Source: Bacillota bacterium (GTDB lineage Bacteria; Bacillota; Clostridia; Oscillospirales; Oscillospiraceae). Taken from it: DNA of 64,000 nt. Shown in pieces: positions 58,034-64,000 of this stretch; within the stretch, counting starts at the first letter, position 1, and every line of letters begins with the position of its first letter. The DNA lies in contig JAQXPK010000120.1 in NCBI GenBank assembly GCA_029100605.1, forward strand, positions 48,135-112,134, written 5' to 3'. A program made the translations under genes and the position numbers. Below the pieces are notes generated by a model. It had not been told where the DNA came from. It saw nothing but the letters and a program-made list of their open reading frames with translations, and did not search any database.

Positions 58034-59632
58034 TTATCCCAAAATTGCCTTCAAATCCGCCTCCGGGGTAGTTGTGGGGGCGATGGCGTATTCCTTTTGC
58101 AGCAGAGCAACCACGTTGGGGGACAGGAATGCCGGCAGCGTGGGGCCCAGGCGGATGTTTTTAATGCCCAGGTGCAGCAAGGTCAAAAGAATGCACACGG
58201 CCTTCTGCTCATACCAGGACAGCACCATGGAAAGGGGCAGGTCGTTTATGCCGCAGCCAAAGGCCTTACTCAGGGCATCGGCAACCACAATGGCGGAATA
58301 GGCATCGTTGCATTGGCCCATATCCAGGATTCTGGGAAGCGGGCCGACTGTGCCCAGGTCCAGATCGTTGAAGCGATATTTGCCGCAGGCCAGGGTGAGA
58401 ACCACCGTATCTTTTGGCGTCTGCTTGACAAAATCCGTAAAGTAGCTTCTGCCCGGACGCGCGCCGTCGCAGCCGCCCACCAGGAAAATGTGCTTCAGCG
58501 CGCCGGACTTCACCGCATCCACAACCGCCTGGGCATTGTCCAGCACGGCCTTTCTGCCGAACCCGGTCATGACAGTGTGGCCGCCGTTGATACCTGTGAA
58601 ATGCATATCCTCCCGGAAGCCGCCCAGCTCCAGAGCCTTTTCAATTATGGGGGTAAAATCCCGGTCCTCGCCGATATGGGCAGCTCCGGGAAAACGGACC
58701 TGCTCCATGGTGAAAACCCGGTCCAGATAGCTCTTCTTCGGGGGCATCAGGCAATTGGTCGTGAAGAGGACAGGGGCGGGCAGGTTCTCCAGCTCCTTTC
58801 GCTGGTTCTGCCAGGCTGTGCCGAAATTGCCCTTCAAATGCGGGTACTTTTTCAGGCCCGGGTAGGCGTTGGCAGGCAGCATTTCCCCGTGGGTATAGAC
58901 GTTGATGCCCTTCCCCTGGGTCTGCTCCAGCAGGCATTTCAGGTCATACAGGTCGTGGCCGCTGACCACGATGAAGGGGCCTTTCTCAACTGTCAGGCTG
59001 ACGGCGGTAGGCTCGGGGTGGCCGAAGGTTTCCGTATTGGCCCTGTCCAGAAGGGCCATGGCCTTCAGGTTCACCTCTCCCACCTGCAGGGCAATGGGAA
59101 TCAGGTGCTCTGCGTCCGTATCCTCCCCCAGGGTGAACAGGGCCCGATAGAAAAAGCGGTTGACTTCCTCGTCCCGGTAACCCAGCACGGCGGCATGGTA
59201 AACATAGGCGGCCATACCCCGGATGCCGAAGAGGATCAGGCTTTTCAGGCTGCGGATATCCTCCTGGGCGTTCCAGAGGTTTGCAAGATCATAATCGTCG
59301 TTGTGGCCGCAGGGATTCATGCATCTGCTGCAGTCCGGCACCAGCCGGGCTTTCTCGGCATGGACCCGGTCCAACAGGGCCTGAATGGCCCCGTCCTCAA
59401 AGCTGACATTGGTGACGCAGGCGAACAAAGCCTGCTGAATGAGCGCGTCCGTCTCCGGAGTCAGCAGATCGGCGCTGCTCTCCGAAGCCCGGGCTAGGCC
59501 GATCAAGGCACCGGTCAGGGCGTCCTGTAAAAGGCCCGTCCGGGCGGTCTTCCCGCAGACACCGGCAGCACCGGTGCAGCCGGCACATCCGGCAGTCTGT
59601 TCGCACTGGAAACAAAACAAATTCTTATTCAT
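58034..59632 (-). CDS. hcp: hydroxylamine reductase / hybrid cluster protein
   Basis: MNKNLFCFQCEQTAGCAGCTGAAGVCGKTA; VGGCDGARPGRSYFTDFVKQTP; LACGKYRFN. Confidence 0.96.
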   Translation of the reverse strand: MNKNLFCFQCEQTAGCAGCTGAAGVCGKTARTGLLQDALTGALIGLARASESSADLLTPETDALIQQALFACVTNVSFEDGAIQALLDRVHAEKARLVPDCSRCMNPCGHNDDYDLANLWNAQEDIRSLKSLILFGIRGMAAYVYHAAVLGYRDEEVNRFFYRALFTLGEDTDAEHLIPIALQVGEVNLKAMALLDRANTETFGHPEPTAVSLTVEKGPFIVVSGHDLYDLKCLLEQTQGKGINVYTHGEMLPANAYPGLKKYPHLKGNFGTAWQNQRKELENLPAPVLFTTNCLMPPKKSYLDRVFTMEQVRFPGAAHIGEDRDFTPIIEKALELGGFREDMHFTGINGGHTVMTGFGRKAVLDNAQAVVDAVKSGALKHIFLVGGCDGARPGRSYFTDFVKQTPKDTVVLTLACGKYRFNDLDLGTVGPLPRILDMGQCNDAYSAIVVADALSKAFGCGINDLPLSMVLSWYEQKAVCILLTLLHLGIKNIRLGPTLPAFLSPNVVALLQKEYAIAPTTTPEADLKAILG

Positions 59633-59659
59633 AGGGTTTCTCCTGATTTTAGTTCTTGA

Positions 59660-59873
59660 CCTTCCCCATTGGGGAAGGTGGACCGCCGCAGCGGCGGTGC
59701 GTCGCGCAGCGAATCTAATTTTCTATAGCTGCCGGTGGCAGCTATACCACAATTTATGGATGAGGGGCCTTGCGTAAGTGAGCGGTACGTATTTCCTTAA
59801 CACTCTCGCTCATTACGCCCCTCCTCAGTCTCGGCTGCGCCGAGCCAGCTCCCCCGGAGGGGAAGCCTCTTTT
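59660..59873. repeat. composite multi-hairpin intergenic repeat, two mirror-oriented units
   Basis: ccttccccattggggaagg, ccgccgcagcggcgg, tatagctgccggtggcagctata, gcgtaagtgagcg..cgctcattacgc, ctcggctgcgccgag, gctcccccggagggg. Confidence 0.7.
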
Positions 59874-60557
59874 TTACCGTACCTTCCCGTCCGTCGTAAC
59901 GATCTTCGTAGTCACCGGGATATTCTTTCCGCTGTTGGCGGCGGCGGTTTCTACGGCCCGCTGCAGGCCGCCGCAGCAGGGAACCTCCATGCGCAGCACC
60001 GTTACGGATTGGATGTTGTTCTCCCGGAAAATGGCCGTCAGCTTCTCGCTGTAGTCCACGCTATCCAGCTTGGGGCAGGCGATGAGCAGGACCTTTCCCC
60101 GGAGAAAATCCCGGTGGAAGTCCCCATAGGCATAGGCAGTGCAGTCCGCCGCCACCAGCACATCGGCCTCGTCAAACCAAGGGGCCTGAACAGGCACCAG
60201 CTTGAGCTGCACAGGCCACTGCCGCAGCTGGCTGGGGCAATGGCCGCCCTGGGGCATTTCCGGCTCTGGGGACAGCGTCCGCATCCGGCTGCCGGGGCAG
60301 CCACCTTGGGCCGCAGCCTTTTCTGCCTTGGCCTTCAGCACGGCGGCCTCATCATAGGCCGGGGCCTCCCTTGTTTCAAAGGTAATAGCCCCGGTGGGGC
60401 AGCCGGGCAGGCAGTCCCCCAGGCCGTCGCAATAGTGCTCCCGGGCAAGATAGGCCTTGCCGCCAATGAGGGCGATGGCCCCCTCGTGGCAGGCCTTGAC
60501 GCACAGGCCGCAGCCATTGCATTTTTCCTGATCGATATGAATAATCTGACGAATCAT
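59874..60557 (-). CDS. 4Fe-4S ferredoxin-domain protein, probable hcp partner
   Basis: CNGCGLCVKACHEGAIALI..CDGLGDCLPGCPTGAITFE. Confidence 0.9.
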   Translation of the reverse strand: MIRQIIHIDQEKCNGCGLCVKACHEGAIALIGGKAYLAREHYCDGLGDCLPGCPTGAITFETREAPAYDEAAVLKAKAEKAAAQGGCPGSRMRTLSPEPEMPQGGHCPSQLRQWPVQLKLVPVQAPWFDEADVLVAADCTAYAYGDFHRDFLRGKVLLIACPKLDSVDYSEKLTAIFRENNIQSVTVLRMEVPCCGGLQRAVETAAANSGKNIPVTTKIVTTDGKVR

Positions 60558-60652
60558 CGCTGTTTCCTCCGTTTTTGCATTTCTTCCTCAGTATAAACCG
60601 AAACCGCCCCGAACAGCGTTGCCGCAGCAACATTCTGTCCGGGGCGGGATTT

Positions 60653-61729
60653 TTATTGTGCTTTGGGAAGGGTGACGAGAAATTTGGTGTAGGCGGGTTC
60701 GCTTTCTACCCGGACGGTGCCGCTGTGGAGCTCCACCACCCGCTTGACCACCGCCAGGCCGATGCCGTTGCCCTCGCTGTTGTGGGAACGGTCCGCCTGG
60801 TAGAACTTGCGGAAAATGGCTTCCTGCTGCTCCGGGGGAATATAGGAGCCGGTGTTGCAGATGGAGACCGTCACATCATTTTCCGTCTCCAGGGCAGAAA
60901 CCTCCACCGTCTGGCATTCCGGGGAGAACTTGATGGCATTGTCCAGCAGGTTTACCCACACCTGCCGCAGCAGCTCCTGGTTGCCGGAGACGGTGTACTC
61001 CTCCAGATCCAGATTCATTTCCAGATTTTTCTTTTCCCACTTCCGCTCCAGCAGCAGCACGCAGGTCCGCAGCTGCTCGGAAAGGTTGAAGGTAGAAACG
61101 TCCGTCAGAATGGCCTGATTCTCCACCTTGGTCATGTTCAGCACATTGGTGGCCATATCCGCCAGACGCTTACTTTCGCTTTCGATGATGTCCAGGTATT
61201 CCATCTGCTCAGCCCGGGTCAGGTCCCCCTGCCGCAAAAGGCTTGCAAAGCCCGCAATGGAGACGATGGGGGTTTTGAACTCGTGGGAGAAGTTGTTGAT
61301 AAAGTCCGAGCGCAGCATTTCCGTGCCCGCGAGCTCGGACGCTGTAGCATTGAAGGACTCCACCATATCCCGCAGGGGGGCAATGGTGGCCATAAGGCCC
61401 TTGGGCTCTATGCGGACATCGTAGTCCCCGGAAGCCAGTCGGTGCAGGCCCTGGGTCATTTCGCTAACGGAGCGCAGGGGGAAGGTGCCCAGCAGCAGGG
61501 CCATCAGGGTACCGCCCACCAGACTGATGGCGGCGATGATCAGGAAGAAGGACAGGATGCTGGAGTGCTCCATCCACTTGCCCAGCTGCCCCGTGCGGTC
61601 TACGATCAGCAGGGCCGCACCGATGATCAGCAGGGTCACCAGCGTGACCACGAAGACGCAGCCGGAAAGGGTCAGGGTCAGGGTCATGCGGCTCTGGCGC
61701 TCCTGCTTGGAGGGTTTGCGACGCTTCAT
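60653..61729 (-). CDS. HAMP sensor histidine kinase
   Basis: FINNFSHEFKTPIVSIAGFASLL; GNGIGLAVVKRVVELHSG. Confidence 0.94.
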   Translation of the reverse strand: MKRRKPSKQERQSRMTLTLTLSGCVFVVTLVTLLIIGAALLIVDRTGQLGKWMEHSSILSFFLIIAAISLVGGTLMALLLGTFPLRSVSEMTQGLHRLASGDYDVRIEPKGLMATIAPLRDMVESFNATASELAGTEMLRSDFINNFSHEFKTPIVSIAGFASLLRQGDLTRAEQMEYLDIIESESKRLADMATNVLNMTKVENQAILTDVSTFNLSEQLRTCVLLLERKWEKKNLEMNLDLEEYTVSGNQELLRQVWVNLLDNAIKFSPECQTVEVSALETENDVTVSICNTGSYIPPEQQEAIFRKFYQADRSHNSEGNGIGLAVVKRVVELHSGTVRVESEPAYTKFLVTLPKAQ

Positions 61730-62400
61730 ACTTTCTTCACCGCCTTATAGCCCAGGCCCCGGACGGAGATGATCTCAAACTCTGGCCAGGATTCAAAACG
61801 CTTGCGGAGCCTTCCGATGTGAACCGTCACCGTCTCCCAGCCGGTATCGGAATCCATGCCCCAGATCTCGTCCATAAGCTGAATCCGGGTAAAGATCTTT
61901 CCGGGATAGGACAAGAGCTTATACAGCAGCAGAAATTCCTTCTGAGGCAGCTCCTGGCGCTCCTTGCCCCGGGTGACGGTCAGGGAATCGTAGTCCAGCA
62001 CCACATCGCCGATCTCGATTTTCCGTTCGGAGACGATTTTGGCCCGGCGCAGCAGGGCCTTGATGCGCAGCAGCATTTCCTCGGTATCCACAGGCTTTGT
62101 CATATAGTCGTCCGTGCCCACCAGGAAGCCTTTTTTCCGGTCCTCGGAGAGCTGCTTGGCGGAGACCATGAGGATGGGCATCTCATTGTTGGCCGAGCGC
62201 AGGGTTTTTGTAAACTCATAGCCGTCCATATTGGGCATCATAATGTCCAGCACCACCAGGTCGATGTGCTCCCGGTCCATCACGGCCAGGGCCTCCTCGC
62301 CGTCACAGGCCGTTGTGACGGTATAGCCGTCTCCTTCCAGCACCGCCTGCATGAGCCGACGGGTATTTTTATCGTCATCTGCCACGAGAATATGGAACAA
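61726..62400 (-). CDS. OmpR-family response regulator
   Basis: ILVADDDKNTRRLMQAVLEGDGY..DLVVLDIMMPNMDGYEF; winged-helix output. Confidence 0.95.
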   Translation of the reverse strand: MFHILVADDDKNTRRLMQAVLEGDGYTVTTACDGEEALAVMDREHIDLVVLDIMMPNMDGYEFTKTLRSANNEMPILMVSAKQLSEDRKKGFLVGTDDYMTKPVDTEEMLLRIKALLRRAKIVSERKIEIGDVVLDYDSLTVTRGKERQELPQKEFLLLYKLLSYPGKIFTRIQLMDEIWGMDSDTGWETVTVHIGRLRKRFESWPEFEIISVRGLGYKAVKKV

Positions 62401-62583
62401 AACATTTCCCCCCTGGATTTTCCTTGGTTTTCCCTTGCTTTTTGCTAAGCATATGGTATCATCCTAAACCGAAACGAAACTGAAAACAGTATAGCCCTTT
62501 TCCGAAATTTTTTCAAGTTTAGGTGCAGTTTAGCTTTCCCCGGTACAATTCCCGTAAAAAATGTATTGTGCGGAGGTACGGCC

Positions 62584-63342
62584 TTGAAAAAACGGTTGGA
62601 AAAAGCATTTTACTGGGTCTGCTGGAAGCTTGTTTGGATTTTTTATCCAAAGACCACTGTGGAGGGCACCGAGAACCTTCCCGAAGAGCCCTCCATTGTG
62701 GTGGGCAACCACTCTCAGGCCAACGGGCCGATTCTGGCGGAGCTCTATTTCCCGGGAAAACGGGCCATCTGGTGCGCCGGGCAGATGATGTCCGCCAAGG
62801 AAATCCCGGACTACGCCTATCACGACTTCTGGGACGAAAAGCCCAAGGCCCTCAAGCCCCTGTTCCGGCTGCTGAGCTACATCATCGCCCCCTTTGCCTC
62901 CTGCGTCATGCGCTGCGGCGACACCATCGCCGTGTACCACGACACCCGGGTAATCAACACCTTCCGGGACACTGTGAAGAGCCTCCAGGCTGGTAACCAT
63001 ATCATCATCTTCCCCGAGTGCAAAAAGGGCTACAACCAGATCCTCTGCGCGTTTCAGGAGAACTTTGTGGATGTGGCCAAGCTGTACTACAAGCGCACAG
63101 GCAAGGCCCTGAACTTTGTGCCCATGTACTTAGCGCCCAGGCTTCACAAGGTCTATTTCTGCAAGCCCATCCGGTTTGACCCCACGGCCCCCATTGCCGA
63201 GGAGCGCCGCCGGGTGTGTCAGGCGCTGATGGACAGCATCACCGCCCAGGCGGTGAGCCTGCCGGAGCACATCGTGGTGCCCTACCCCAACATTCCCAAG
63301 AAGGACTACAAAACCAATCATTCTACAGAGGCGATCCTATGA
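62584..63342 (+). CDS. 1-acyl-sn-glycerol-3-phosphate acyltransferase-like (PlsC)
   Basis: VVGNHSQANGPILAELYF (NHxxxxD-like variant), IIIFPECKKGYN; TTG start after cggaggt. Confidence 0.8.
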   Translation: MKKRLEKAFYWVCWKLVWIFYPKTTVEGTENLPEEPSIVVGNHSQANGPILAELYFPGKRAIWCAGQMMSAKEIPDYAYHDFWDEKPKALKPLFRLLSYIIAPFASCVMRCGDTIAVYHDTRVINTFRDTVKSLQAGNHIIIFPECKKGYNQILCAFQENFVDVAKLYYKRTGKALNFVPMYLAPRLHKVYFCKPIRFDPTAPIAEERRRVCQALMDSITAQAVSLPEHIVVPYPNIPKKDYKTNHSTEAIL

Positions 63343-64000
63343 AACAACCTGTTGTTGATTACCGGAAGTTCCGCTTTTCCAAGCTGAACGACCCGGAATT
63401 TTCCCACCTCAAGCTGCTGGCCGGATGGCTGGTGTATTTTCTCTTCTATTTCCTGACGGAGAACTTCATCCCCTACGATGCCTGCCATGTGATGCACAGC
63501 CGACTGGACGATCTGATTCCCTTCAATGAGTTCTTCTTCATCCCCTATTGCTTCTGGTATGTGCTGATCGTCATCTCCCTGGGGTATTTTCTCCTGTATG
63601 ACATTGAGAACTTCAAGAATCTGCAAAAATACATCATCATCACCCAGGTGGTGGCCATGGCGGTTTACATCGTCTATCCCAGCATCCAGGACCTGCGGCC
63701 CACGGAATTCGCCCGGGACAATTTCTTCACCCACCTGGCGGCCTTTATCTACAAGATGGACACCCCCACCGGAGTCTGCCCCTCTCTGCATGTGGCCTAC
63801 TCTCTGGGCATTGGCTCCTGCTGGCTGAAGGAAAAGCAGGCGGGAAAGCTGTGGAAGGCCTTTGTGGTCTTCAATGTCTTCCTCATCAGCGCCGCTACCA
63901 TGTTCGTCAAGCAGCACTCCGCCATTGATGTGGCCTGTGCGCTGCCCTTGGGACTGCTGGCGGAAATTCTGGTCTTCGGGAAATACTGGAAGGCCAAGTT
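63339..64000 (+). CDS. PAP2-superfamily membrane protein, 3' truncated by window edge
   Basis: translated by hand: MKQPVVDYRKFRFSKLNDPEFSHLKLLAGW..DTPTGVCPSLHVAYSLGI..FVKQHSAIDVACALPLGLL; start overlaps PlsC stop. Confidence 0.85.
   Translation, partial: MKQPVVDYRKFRFSKLNDPEFSHLKLLAGWLVYFLFYFLTENFIPYDACHVMHSRLDDLIPFNEFFFIPYCFWYVLIVISLGYFLLYDIENFKNLQKYIIITQVVAMAVYIVYPSIQDLRPTEFARDNFFTHLAAFIYKMDTPTGVCPSLHVAYSLGIGSCWLKEKQAGKLWKAFVVFNVFLISAATMFVKQHSAIDVACALPLGLLAEILVFGKYWKAK

Overview
The window looks like a gut Oscillospiraceae-type (spore-forming, low-redundancy Firmicutes) chromosome. Sporulation genes (spoIIR, spoVAD/AE), a clostridial T-box, IreB and AddAB are all present. From 1 to about 48.8 kb it is ordinary core genome: trmD end, pst-phoU operon, glycogen branching enzyme, a GH2 + eda/kdgK/uxaC uronate block, a Ser/Thr kinase, ispE, spoIIR, addBA, spoVAD/AE, pheST with T-box, and others. 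Two signals stand out. (1) A ~3.4 kb element sits in a tRNA-Thr(CGU) gene, bounded by an exact 48-nt direct repeat of the tRNA 3' half (48873-48920 and 52266-52313). It encodes only an ICE/phage-type ParB-like protein and an HK97-type prohead protease fused in frame to a major capsid protein; no integrase, portal or terminase is visible. (2) The element lies at the centre of a large mirror-image arrangement: xthA-gerM-HK-RR-(comEA)-dacF-udg on the left and udg-dacF-RR-HK-gerM-xthA on the right, as diverged homologues. This is either a genuine inverted paralogous/xenologous block or a chimeric contig. Smaller findings include an Asn-alternating NENR-repeat mini-protein behind spoVAE, a family of small palindromic repeats, composite multi-hairpin intergenic repeats, and hairpins or dyads overlapping expression signals. 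All calls are from reading the sequence and supplied ORFs; no database search was run.
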